Source of the DNA: Bacteroidota bacterium
Lineage (GTDB): Bacteria > Bacteroidota > Bacteroidia > 2-12-FULL-35-15
Assembly (NCBI GenBank): GCA_023251835.1
Contig: JAHEXZ010000016.1
Location: forward strand, 25,071 to 89,070
DNA: 64,000 nucleotides
Direction: 5' to 3'
Shown: positions 43,632-51,682 of the stretch, piece after piece
Layout: every line of letters begins with the position of its first letter
Numbering within the stretch: the first letter of the stretch is position 1
Made by a program: the position numbers and the translations under genes
Notes under the pieces: model-generated
Databases searched by the model: none
What the model saw: the letters and a program-made list of their open reading frames with translations, nothing else
Told to the model about the DNA's origin: nothing

Positions 43632-44513
43632 ATGGAAATATTAAAGAATTGTCCTATTTGTAACGCGTCTGAATTTAAACTTTTTTTAGAGTGTAAAGAT
43701 TATACTGTTTCCCAAGAAACATTTAAAATAGTTGAATGTAATTCGTGTGGATTCAAATTTACAAATCCAAGACCGGAAGAAAATCGTTTGGGAGAATATT
43801 ATAAGTCGGAAGAGTATATTTCACATTCAAATACCAAAAAGGGATTTATAAATTCGGCTTATCAAATAGTAAGAAAATACACACTGTTAAAAAAACTTCA
43901 GCTTATTTCCGAGTTCTTTAAGACTGGAAATATTTTAGATATCGGGTGTGGAACAGGAGAGTTCTTAAACACATTGAAAGAGGCTAAATGGGATACAATG
44001 GGAATAGAGCCCAGTGAGTCTGTCCGAAGAATGGCTATTGAAAATTATGGTCTGGATGTGGGGGGAGAAGAAGGATTAAAAGAACTTACTGCAGAAAGCT
44101 TTGATGTTATAACCATGTGGCATGTATTAGAGCATGTACCACATTTAAATGAACGTGTTGAAGAATTAAAACGATTATTAAAACCCAAGGGAGTGCTTGT
44201 GGTGGCTGTGCCTAACTGCAGTTCCCTAGATGCAAAAAAATACGGTCAGTATTGGGCCGCTTACGATGTTCCCAGGCATTTATATCACTTTAGCCCAAAG
44301 GATATAGAAAGTCTGTTTAAAAGGCATAAAATGAATGTTTTTAGAACACTTCCTATGGTGTTCGATTCTTTTTATGTTTCTTTATTGAGTGAAAAATACC
44401 ATACGGGAAAATCGTCTATTTTCTCTGCCGTATGGAATGGATTAATTTCTAATCTATCTGCTCTTAAATCCGGCAAAACATACTCCAGTCAAATTTATCT
44501 GATCCGAAAATAA
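43632..44513 (+). CDS. Class I SAM-dependent methyltransferase with N-terminal zinc ribbon
   Basis: A 293-residue protein. Residues 7-39 form a zinc-ribbon-like pair of CxxC motifs (Cys7/Cys10 and Cys36/Cys39), then GFKFTNPRPEENRLGEYYKSEEY as in sugar or lipid O-methyltransferases of the UbiE/Methyltransf_13 type. The SAM-binding motif I is ILDIGCGTGEFLNTL, followed by GIEPSE and FDVITMWHVLEHVP and a C-terminal helix region. Substrate unknown; relatives act on surface polysaccharide or quinone-like compounds. It begins right after the second parS site. Confidence 0.88.
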   Translation: MEILKNCPICNASEFKLFLECKDYTVSQETFKIVECNSCGFKFTNPRPEENRLGEYYKSEEYISHSNTKKGFINSAYQIVRKYTLLKKLQLISEFFKTGNILDIGCGTGEFLNTLKEAKWDTMGIEPSESVRRMAIENYGLDVGGEEGLKELTAESFDVITMWHVLEHVPHLNERVEELKRLLKPKGVLVVAVPNCSSLDAKKYGQYWAAYDVPRHLYHFSPKDIESLFKRHKMNVFRTLPMVFDSFYVSLLSEKYHTGKSSIFSAVWNGLISNLSALKSGKTYSSQIYLIRK

Positions 44514-45265
44514 TTTTTTACAATTCCCCAACTTAATTTTATTTTCTCAATTTTTTGAGTAGGAAAAATTTTAATTTCCTGTAATTAATTTTTCTGTCTT
44601 TTTTTCGCAAAAAAAATTTGTAATTTCCTGGAATTAATAAACCCAACACTTTTATTTTCTTATAATTTGTTTTTTCAAATTAGGGATATATAAGCAAATA
44701 ATTATTTGTCCCCCAAGGATTCTTTAAATTTAAAATTTTAGTTTCAGTCCAAGAAAAAGAACCCCCACATAAATATCTTATTTTAAGCATTTTAATGAAT
44801 TTTAATGCTTCTATAGCCCTAAACCCTGTTTAGATCAAGAAAAGCCCCTAAAATTGATATTTTGGGCATCTTTTCGGAATCCTATTGGGATAATATACTT
44901 AAGATTTTAGCCAGCCTTAACCCGAAGAGCTGTTATTCACTCATATCAATAAAAAACTATTCCTAAACTCAATTTTTGTTTTTCCTCTTACAAAAATTTT
45001 AAAATTTCTAATTTAATATTCACCGATTTTAGTTTTGATTTCCTTGACCAATCACATAACTAATTGAATGTTAATAAATTGTAAAAATAAAAATTTCAAT
45101 AATTTTATAACTAATTGATAATCAATAAACAATTGATTTTTCAAAAATGTTAAAAAAATAAAATACTGATATTGAATAATATAGGCTGATTAAACATTTG
45201 AATTGCTGAATGACAAGTGGAAATACAAATGAAATCCTATTTTTGGCTGCTGAAATAACAAAGTT
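44514..45265. other. 752-bp AT-rich gene-free region near the parS sites
   Basis: No open frame looks real. Contents: an 18-bp direct repeat TAATTTCCTG-T/G-AATTAAT at 44572-44589 and 44621-44638; a small CTCAA-TTTT-TTGAG hairpin (44546-44559); a 7-bp stem at 44785-44810; a bulged GCCC-TAAAAT hairpin at 44844-44867 followed by T-rich sequence; one near-match DnaA box TTATTCACT (44933-44941); and a TATTTTTG -7 box at 45238-45245 for the next gene. Together with nearby parS sites and mnmG this could be, or lie near, the replication origin, but only one poor DnaA box was found. Confidence 0.4.
45238..45245 (+). promoter_or_regulatory. -7 promoter element of the DUF486 gene
   Basis: TATTTTTG, perfect TAnnTTTG, 21 bases before the ATG at 45266; no -33 box at the usual distance. 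Confidence 0.4.
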
Positions 45266-45634
45266 ATGCGCGGAATCTATACCATCCTGTTACTGATTCT
45301 TTCTAACACCTTCATGACCTTTGCCTGGTATGGACATTTGAAATTCAAGGAAATGAAATGGTTTGAAAATCTTGGAATCATCGCCATTGTGCTTATTAGC
45401 TGGGGAATAGCACTGTTCGAATATATTTTTCAGGTTCCGGCAAATAAGATAGGTTTTAAAGGCAATGGTGGCCCCTTTTCATTGGTAGAGCTGAAAGTGG
45501 TACAGGAAGCCATTACACTCATTGTTTTTACCATATTTACGCTTTTATTCTTCAAAAATGAGGAATTACGCTGGAACCATTTTGTGGGCTTTGTTTTCCT
45601 AGTATTGGCCGTATATTTTATTTTCAAAAAATAA
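45266..45634 (+). CDS. DMT-family membrane protein (DUF486)
   Basis: A 122-residue protein with four predicted transmembrane helices. Sequence features match the DUF486 family of small drug/metabolite-transporter-like proteins: LLILSNTFMTFAWYGHLKF, IVLISWGIALFEYIFQVPANKIG, FSLVELKVVQEAITLIVFTIFTLLFFKNEELRWNHFVGFVFL. Transport substrate is not known. Full-length for the family. Stands alone between the AT-rich region and tRNA-Phe. Confidence 0.9.
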   Translation: MRGIYTILLLILSNTFMTFAWYGHLKFKEMKWFENLGIIAIVLISWGIALFEYIFQVPANKIGFKGNGGPFSLVELKVVQEAITLIVFTIFTLLFFKNEELRWNHFVGFVFLVLAVYFIFKK

Positions 45635-45643
45635 TTTAAATAC

Positions 45644-45664
45644 TTAGCCACAGATTCACAGATT
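45644..45664 (+). repeat. Dispersed GCCACAGATTCACAGATT repeat
   Basis: Identical over 21 bases to the left arm of the inverted pair at 52541-52605 and, on the other strand, nearly identical to 38725-38745. It is followed by a T run. Confidence 0.65.
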
Positions 45665-45882
45665 TTTTTCCAGTCAGTTTTTAATTGTTTTTGCTAAGTA
45701 TCCAACCTGTTGATAATGTGTATAGTCTGCAAGTAAATGGTGGAAAATTAATCCGATTAAAAATTTGTGTTTGCATTTTATTCTGACCACCCTACTGGTT
45801 TCCGACAAGGTAGCAACCGAACGTGCCATATGCGGAAGTCTGAAAAATAAATTTTTTAAAATTCTTACAAAAACAAAAAAAA

Positions 45883-45915
45883 TTGCAGCAACAAACAAAT
45901 AAATTCATAGCTTTG
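45883..45915 (+). promoter_or_regulatory. Promoter of tRNA-Phe
   Basis: TTG (45883-45885), 22 bases, then TAGCTTTG (45908-45915), a perfect TAnnTTTG. The tRNA begins 25 bases later, leaving a short leader to be trimmed. Confidence 0.55.
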
Positions 45916-45940
45916 CGACCCGATTTTATTCAACCAAGCG

Positions 45941-46016
45941 GGTACCCTAGCTCAGTTGGTAGAGCAAAGGACTGAAAATCCTTGTGTCACTGGTTCGATT
46001 CCAGTGGGTACCACCA
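45941..46016 (+). tRNA. tRNA-Phe (anticodon GAA), CCA encoded
   Basis: A 76-base cloverleaf. The acceptor stem pairs GGTACCC (45941-45947) with GGGTACC (46006-46012), the D arm is GCTC-AGTTGGTA-GAGC, the anticodon stem AAGGA/TCCTT encloses loop CTGAAAA with anticodon GAA at 45974-45976, the T arm is ACTGG-TTCGATT-CCAGT, and discriminator A is followed by an encoded CCA. It decodes UUU and UUC. Confidence 0.97.
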
Positions 46017-46018
46017 GG

Positions 46019-46062
46019 TGGGGGATTTCTAAACAATAGTTTAGAGTCCCCCATTTTTATTT
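46019..46062 (+). terminator. Intrinsic terminator of tRNA-Phe
   Basis: Stem TGGGGGA (46019-46025) with TCCCCCA (46047-46053), continued by TCTAAAC/GTTTAGA, then TTTTTATTT. Placed two bases after the tRNA. Confidence 0.85.
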
Positions 46063-46292
46063 GCGCCTAAATCCAACAACAAATGTGTGATGTAAGTGAA
46101 ACTGAGTTTATTTTTGTGGTTCGACACCGGTTGTTTTTTTCTATAGCAGACCCTCATGAATGCATGTATTTATATAGCCATATTTTTTCTATCCATAGTC
46201 AAATTCTTTAGGATAAAGAATCCGATTTTTTTCTGAAAAAAAAGTAATCCTTAAAAAATTTTACTATTTTTAGAATTTCGTAAACGATTCTA

Positions 46293-47888
46293 ATGGCTGT
46301 TTTTAAATCTAAAATCAACTGTAATGCTGAAAGTTATCAGCGTAACTACCAATTGATGCAAGAAAAAATTGCAGAATTGGAAGAAAAGAAACAGGATGCC
46401 CTGTTCCAGGGCGAAGAGAAATACATTGAACGTACAAAAAAATCGGGCAGGCTACTGGCTCGTGAGCGGATAGAATTGTTGTTAGACAAGGATTCACCTT
46501 TTGTGGAACTGTTACCATTTGCCGGCTGGGGAATGAATGGTTTTGGGGCTGGTGGAACAACTGTATCGGGTATTGGTTTTGTAAGTGGGGTGCTTACAAT
46601 GATTAATTCCAACGTAGGCACTATTAAGGGTGGAGCGGTGGATTCCGCATCGCTGCAAAAAATACTTCGTATTAATGAAATTACTGCGGAAAACGAGTTG
46701 CCAACAATCAATATGGTAGAATCAGCAGGCGCAAATCTTCCTGACCAGGCAAAAATATTTAATTATGGGGGGGTAAACTTTAGAGAAATAACACGAAGAT
46801 CGAAAGCCCGAATCCCAACCATTTCAGTTGTCTTTGGAAATAGCACTGCCGGGGGGGCCTACATACCTGGAATGTCGGATTATGTTATTATGGTCAAAAA
46901 TGAGGCAAAAGTATTTCTTGCCGGACCTCCGCTGGTGAAAATGGCCACCAATGAAATTACAGATGAAGAATCATTAGGTGGGGCTAAAATGCATAGTACC
47001 ATTTCCGGTGTGGCCGATTATATGGCTGAAAACGAAAGGGATGCAATCAGATTGGCGCGTGAAACCATCTATAATCTTAAGAAAACTCACAGAAGAAAAA
47101 GAACTGAAAAAGTTAAAGAACCTGGTTATGATAAAGAAGAAATATTGGGAGTAATGTCGGCAGATATACGTGTTCCTTTTGACCAACGGGAACTTATTGC
47201 ACGCATTGTTGATGGATCAGATTTTTCGGAGTTCAAACCACTTTTCGGAAGCACGCTTATTACAGGCTATGCTTATATCAATGGTTACAAGATAGGTATA
47301 CTGGCTAATAATGGTGTGTTGTTTTCAGAGGCCGCCAATAAAGGTGCGCAATTTATACAATTATGTAATCAAAATAATACGCCTTTACTTTTCCTGCAAA
47401 ATATTACAGGTTTTATGGTTGGCAGAAAGTATGAAGAAGAGGGTATCATTAAGCATGGCGCTAAAATGGTAAATGCCGTTAGCAATAGTACTGTTCCGGC
47501 TATTACAATTATTACCGGGGCTAGTTACGGTGCGGGTAATTATGCAATGTGTGGAAGAGCGTTTCAACCCCGTTTTCTATTCTCCTATCCCAATTCAAAA
47601 ATTGCAGTTATGGGGCCGGAACAATTAGCGGGTGTAATGCAGACTATTGGTCGCGCAGCTGCTGAAAAATCGGGAGTAGCTTATGATGAAGAGCTGGGCG
47701 GAAGAATGGCGCAGGCGATGATAAAAGAAGCTGAAAAACAAAGCAACGCCTGGTATGCCTCCGGACAACTTTGGGATGATGGAGTAATTGACCCGAGAGA
47801 AACAAGAAATTATTTGAAAATGTGCATGGAAGTAATACACAATGCTTCTTTTAAAGGTGCTGAAGGGTTTGGGGTGTTTAGGATGTAA
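46293..47888 (+). CDS. Acyl-CoA carboxylase, carboxyltransferase (beta) subunit
   Basis: A 531-residue protein transferring CO2 from carboxybiotin to an acyl-CoA. It resembles the beta subunits of methylcrotonoyl-CoA (LiuB) and geranyl-CoA (AtuC) carboxylases more than the propionyl type. Seen in order: LARERIELLLDKDSPFVEL, the oxyanion-hole loop SAGANLPDQ, FGNSTAGGAYIPGMSDY, FLAGPPLVKMATNEITDEESLGGA, then the C-terminal transferase half with ADIRVPFDQRELIARIVDGSDF, GAKMVNAVSNSTVPAITIITGASYGAGNYAM. It opens the catabolic operon; the biotin carboxylase follows after 103 bases. The operon context favours a branched or terpenoid-like enoyl-CoA substrate, which is inferred. Confidence 0.93.
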   Translation: MAVFKSKINCNAESYQRNYQLMQEKIAELEEKKQDALFQGEEKYIERTKKSGRLLARERIELLLDKDSPFVELLPFAGWGMNGFGAGGTTVSGIGFVSGVLTMINSNVGTIKGGAVDSASLQKILRINEITAENELPTINMVESAGANLPDQAKIFNYGGVNFREITRRSKARIPTISVVFGNSTAGGAYIPGMSDYVIMVKNEAKVFLAGPPLVKMATNEITDEESLGGAKMHSTISGVADYMAENERDAIRLARETIYNLKKTHRRKRTEKVKEPGYDKEEILGVMSADIRVPFDQRELIARIVDGSDFSEFKPLFGSTLITGYAYINGYKIGILANNGVLFSEAANKGAQFIQLCNQNNTPLLFLQNITGFMVGRKYEEEGIIKHGAKMVNAVSNSTVPAITIITGASYGAGNYAMCGRAFQPRFLFSYPNSKIAVMGPEQLAGVMQTIGRAAAEKSGVAYDEELGGRMAQAMIKEAEKQSNAWYASGQLWDDGVIDPRETRNYLKMCMEVIHNASFKGAEGFGVFRM

Positions 47889-47991
47889 ATTTATTATTGG
47901 TTATTAAGTTATTGATTATTAGTTATTGAGTTGGCAATTGACAATGATTAATTAATAAACCAACAATAACTCGTTAATAAATATCGGATAA

Positions 47992-50010
47992 ATGAAAACA
48001 ATCAAAAAAATACTTATCGCAAACCGCGGAGAAATTGCTGTCAGGATAATGCGCACTGCTGCTGATATGGGTATTGCCACGGTTGCTGTGTATTCTGATG
48101 CCGATAAGGGTGCTTTGTTTGTTGAGAAAGCCGATGAAGCGGTATGTATTGGTGGTAATCATGCTTCGGAGAGTTATCTGGTTCAGGAAAAAATCATTGC
48201 AGCCGCTAAACAAACGGGTGCCGATGCTATTCATCCCGGGTATGGTTTTTTATCAGAAAATGCTTCATTTTCAAAATATTGTAAAGATGAAGGGATCATT
48301 TTTATTGGCCCATCAGAAGCAGCCATTAATGCAATGGGTTCTAAGATAGGTGCAAAAGAGCTGATGAAAAAGGCGGGTATACCTGTTATTCCAGGATATG
48401 ACGGTGCCGACCAAAGTATTGAAACACTTAAAAAAGAAGTAGCACGTATTGGTTATCCGGTATTGGTGAAAGCCTCTGCTGGTGGCGGTGGCAAGGGTAT
48501 GCGCATTGTCAACAAAGAAGAAGAGCTGGAGGATGCTATTTCTGCGGCTTCCCGTGAAGCAGAGAAAAGTTTTGGGGATGGTTGTCTGCTGATAGAAAAA
48601 TATTTTACTTCCGCAAAACACATTGAATTTCAAATCTTTGGAGACGAACATGGTAATTATATTCACCTTTTTGAACGCGAATGTTCTCTACAAAGACGCT
48701 ACCAGAAAGTAATTGAAGAAAGTCCTTCGCCTTCACTTTCAGACCAACTCCGTAAAAAAATGGGCGATGCTGCTGTTGTAGCTGCCAAATCCATAAATTA
48801 TACCAATGCCGGAACAATTGAATTTATATATATTCCCTCGGATACTGCGGCAAAGAATTCTCCCCTCCAGGGTGGGTCAGAGAGGGCCTCTGGGGCTTTT
48901 TATTTTCTGGAAGTGAATACCCGTTTACAGGTAGAACATCCGGTAACCGAAGAAACAACAGGCCTTGATCTGGTACGAATGCAGATTGAGGTTGCTCAGG
49001 GTTTGCCATTACAGATAAATCAGGAACACATCCTGCAGCGGGGCCACTCCATAGAATGTCGTATATGTGCAGAAGATCCTGAAAATAATTTTTTTCCATC
49101 TACCGGTGAAATTTTTTTATGGACAGAACCGCAGTTACAAGGATTGCGTTACGATAGTGGTGTACAAAGCGGTTCTAAAATAGATGTGTTTTATGATTCA
49201 CTTATTGCAAAAGTAATAGCAACGGGTTCCACACGCACAGAAGCAATTTCGCGTATGTTAAACGCTTTGGATAAAATGAGTATTCTTGGTATCACTGCTA
49301 ACAAGGATTTTTTAAAAGAACTATTGAAAAACAAATCATTTGTTGATTGCACTTTCGATACTAAACTAATCGAGAATCAATACACGGGTTATAAAAAGAA
49401 TATCAATAGGAAAATAATAGGCGAAGCCGCCATGGCCGCTTTATTACTTGACTGGAATGAAAGGCGTAATCACGAAACCTTTTCTCATTCGTTGAATGGC
49501 TGGAGAAATATTTTTTATCAGCCCAACCGCTTTGAATTGGAAACAGCAGAAAGCAAATTAAAACTTAATTATATCTATAAACAAAACAACCGTTTTGATA
49601 TACAATCAGAAGGAAAAAATTTCTGTGTAGAATTAATAGAAGTTTCAACCCATGATGTTGTATGTGTGATTGATAACCACCGTAAAACATTTTTTTTCGC
49701 AGCAAACAAAGATGAAATTTCGATACAACCCTTGGCAGATGTCACATTTCGGTTTAAGAAAGTGCCTCGTTTTGCCGAACCGGATGTTGCCACGTTAAAA
49801 GGTGCTTATACGGCCCCAATGCCAGGCGAGATTGTAAAAGTGCTGGTAAATCCAGGAGATAATGTGAAATCAGGAAAAGGCTTGTTGGTAATGAGTTCTA
49901 TGAAGATGGAAACAACAATTGAAGCTCATTCTGACGGAGAAGTGGAAGAAGTATTTGTTGCAGAAAAATCATTTGTTGAAGCAAATACAATTCTTTTAAG
50001 AATCAGATAA
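47992..50010 (+). CDS. Acyl-CoA carboxylase, biotin carboxylase/biotin carrier (alpha) subunit
   Basis: A 672-residue fused alpha subunit (LiuD/AtuF type). Biotin carboxylase domain: KILIANRGEIAVRI, HPGYGFLSENASF, the glycine-rich ATP loop ASAGGGGKGMRI, EVNTRLQVEHPVTE with catalytic Arg/Glu. The BT linker region follows, then a biotinyl domain with GAYTAPMPGEIVKVLVNPGD and the biotin acceptor Lys638 in SSMKMET. It carboxylates biotin with ATP and bicarbonate and passes CO2 to the beta subunit. About 18 extra residues (281-301, DNA 48832-48894) interrupt the loop just before the ALxVNTR motif region. Its stop codon lies at the edge of a 286-bp tandem duplication. Confidence 0.94.
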   Translation: MKTIKKILIANRGEIAVRIMRTAADMGIATVAVYSDADKGALFVEKADEAVCIGGNHASESYLVQEKIIAAAKQTGADAIHPGYGFLSENASFSKYCKDEGIIFIGPSEAAINAMGSKIGAKELMKKAGIPVIPGYDGADQSIETLKKEVARIGYPVLVKASAGGGGKGMRIVNKEEELEDAISAASREAEKSFGDGCLLIEKYFTSAKHIEFQIFGDEHGNYIHLFERECSLQRRYQKVIEESPSPSLSDQLRKKMGDAAVVAAKSINYTNAGTIEFIYIPSDTAAKNSPLQGGSERASGAFYFLEVNTRLQVEHPVTEETTGLDLVRMQIEVAQGLPLQINQEHILQRGHSIECRICAEDPENNFFPSTGEIFLWTEPQLQGLRYDSGVQSGSKIDVFYDSLIAKVIATGSTRTEAISRMLNALDKMSILGITANKDFLKELLKNKSFVDCTFDTKLIENQYTGYKKNINRKIIGEAAMAALLLDWNERRNHETFSHSLNGWRNIFYQPNRFELETAESKLKLNYIYKQNNRFDIQSEGKNFCVELIEVSTHDVVCVIDNHRKTFFFAANKDEISIQPLADVTFRFKKVPRFAEPDVATLKGAYTAPMPGEIVKVLVNPGDNVKSGKGLLVMSSMKMETTIEAHSDGEVEEVFVAEKSFVEANTILLRIR

Positions 50011-50290
50011 TAACTGATGTTAAGCGAAGAGAAAGATTTAAAAATGGCAGACTTTAGTACTTATAAATGGACAAGAGGAATTGATAAAGAAGGGAAGGCT
50101 AATTTTCTCAAAAAGACAATAAAAATGACCTGCTTTAAACAATTCATAGTCACTATCATGTCATTTCGAATCCTGCTGAAAGCAGGAAGAGAAATCTTTG
50201 CAATTGATTGACAAGATTTCTCACTGCGTTCGAAATGACAGGTGGAAATATAGAAATATTCTGGATTAGATATAAATTTTGCGTAAAATG
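50005..50290 (+). repeat. 286-bp tandem duplication, first copy
   Basis: Begins in the last codons of the biotin carboxylase gene and is followed directly by a second copy. It contains a 64-codon frame (50017-50211), broken in copy two and so probably not a gene. The second half is a well-known Bacteroidota type of palindrome: GTCATTTCGAA with a nested TCCTGCTGAAAGCAGGA hairpin, closing at TTCGAAATGAC near 50231-50241. Confidence 0.8.
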
Positions 50291-50575
50291 AGATAATAAC
50301 TGATGTTACGCAAAGAAAAAGATTTAAAAATGATAGACTTTTATACTTGTAATGGACAAGAGAATTGATAAAGAGAGAAGGGGAACTTTCTCAAAAAGAC
50401 AATAAAAGTGACTGCCTTAAATAATTCATAATCACTATCATTGTCATTTCGAATCCTGCTGAAAGCAGGAAGAGAAATCTTTGCAATTGATTGACAAGAT
50501 TTCTCACTGCGTTCGAAATGACAGGTGGAAATATAGAAATATTCTGGATTAGATATAAATTTTGCGTAACATCAT
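50291..50575 (+). repeat. 286-bp tandem duplication, second copy
   Basis: Repeats 50005-50290 with scattered substitutions and small indels in the first half and near identity in the palindrome and the following GGTGGAAATATAGAAATATT segment. It ends about 25 bases before the nuclease-like gene. The 590-bp gap between carboxylase and nuclease consists almost entirely of these two copies. Confidence 0.8.
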
Positions 50576-50600
50576 ATAATAAGATAAAAACATCAGAAAA

Positions 50601-51644
50601 ATGAATAAAATGGAATTAGAGAATACTATTTTAGAGCATGAAAGTTTACAAATAAAACATGCAAAAGAAGATATGATTAATGAGTATAAAAATTTGAAAG
50701 AACGCATAAAAGAGGCACCTTTCTATAGAACATTTTATGCCGAAACCAATATAAGTGTTCATGAAATCCAAATGTATTTTAATAATTGGACAAACTTTGT
50801 GAGAGAATGTGGAGATGAGCCATTCAAAAAAGGGCAGATTGATATTAATGAAATTATTGCCCAGTGGGGATATTTGGTAAGAAAAACAGGAAAACTTCCC
50901 ACAAGCAATGATTGGAGGATAAATAAATATAGCCCAACAACAGAAAGAATAAGGTCAACATTTGATTTAAATTGGTCAGATTTACCATATAAATTTTTAG
51001 AAATATACTCTGAAAAAAGTGAATGGAGTGATGTAGTTGCTTTAATTAATGATTATCATACAAAAAGTCTTGCCGAAACAGCCGGTATAGAAAAAACTAT
51101 GTTCAATAATTCAATATCTGTTCCACCTTCAGTTCAAAATTTGCTGGAACTTTCTGTTAGCAGGGAAAGGGGTAAAGAATTTGAAAAAGGTGTCAATCAT
51201 ATATTTCAAATGCTGGGTTTTGAGGTAACCGAATATGGAGGCAATATAGACAGAAATCCTGATGGAATAGCAAAGAAAAAACAAGAGGAGTATGCTATAG
51301 TCATTAACTCAAAATCAAGAAAAAAAAGCTATAAAATAGTAACGAAAATCAGGGAACATGTCGGGTATATTAAAAAATTTTACAAACCTCTAAAAGATGA
51401 TGGGTATAGAGCTGTTTATTTAGTTGTTGTGTCAAATACTTTTGATACTTTTTCTGAAATGGGAGTTGAACAAATTTTATCTGAAACTCAAGTCAAAACA
51501 ACATTATTGCCAGCACATCTATTGTTAAACTTATTGATACGTAAAATTGAAAATCCGGCCTCATTTGATTTTAAAAAGTTTCAGAAATTATTAATTGAGG
51601 GAGGAGAAATAACGGAAGCAAAACTTAATAAGTTTATGCAATAA
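50601..51644 (+). CDS. Putative PD-(D/E)XK-type nuclease with homing-endonuclease-associated repeats
   Basis: A 347-residue protein not related to its metabolic neighbours. Residues about 40-75 and 84-138 resemble the small repeat associated with homing and HNH endonucleases (IIAQWGYLVRKTGKLPTSNDW, then YSPTTERIRSTFDLNWSDLPYKF), a DNA-contact module. Residues 190-250 look like a restriction-endonuclease-like core: GKEFEKGVNHIFQMLGFEVTEYGG, Asp221 in NPDGIA, then YAIVINSKSRKKSY where the usual D/E-x-K is N236-x-K238. Asn in that place occurs in some members of the fold but makes activity uncertain. It starts 25 bases after a tandem duplication and ends 38 bases before the crotonase gene, so it interrupts a catabolic operon. 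Restriction, mobile or regulatory role is open. Confidence 0.6.
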   Translation: MNKMELENTILEHESLQIKHAKEDMINEYKNLKERIKEAPFYRTFYAETNISVHEIQMYFNNWTNFVRECGDEPFKKGQIDINEIIAQWGYLVRKTGKLPTSNDWRINKYSPTTERIRSTFDLNWSDLPYKFLEIYSEKSEWSDVVALINDYHTKSLAETAGIEKTMFNNSISVPPSVQNLLELSVSRERGKEFEKGVNHIFQMLGFEVTEYGGNIDRNPDGIAKKKQEEYAIVINSKSRKKSYKIVTKIREHVGYIKKFYKPLKDDGYRAVYLVVVSNTFDTFSEMGVEQILSETQVKTTLLPAHLLLNLLIRKIENPASFDFKKFQKLLIEGGEITEAKLNKFMQ

Positions 51645-51682
51645 TAAAGCGATGGTTGCTACACAAGAGAGTTAAATTTTTA

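Larger units (their letters stand above)
45635..45940. other. Intergenic region before tRNA-Phe
   Basis: Contains one GCCACAGATTCACAGATT repeat (45644-45664) directly after the DUF486 stop, and the tRNA promoter near 45883-45915. A stretch around 45783-45835 is more GC-rich than its surroundings but encodes nothing recognised. Confidence 0.5.

Noticed and set aside
44933..44941. DnaA box and confirmed replication origin
   Set aside because: Only a single 8-of-9 match was found; without a box cluster or skew data the origin is kept as a hypothesis.
46109..46116. TATTTTTG as promoter of the carboxylase operon
   Set aside because: It lies 177 bases upstream of the start with no -33 partner in AT-rich DNA, and a TATTTTTA nearer the gene is as plausible; not listed as a feature.
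50017..50211. 64-codon frame after the biotin carboxylase
   Set aside because: The duplicated copy of the same DNA is frameshifted and stops early, and half of the frame lies in a palindromic repeat, so it is probably not a gene.
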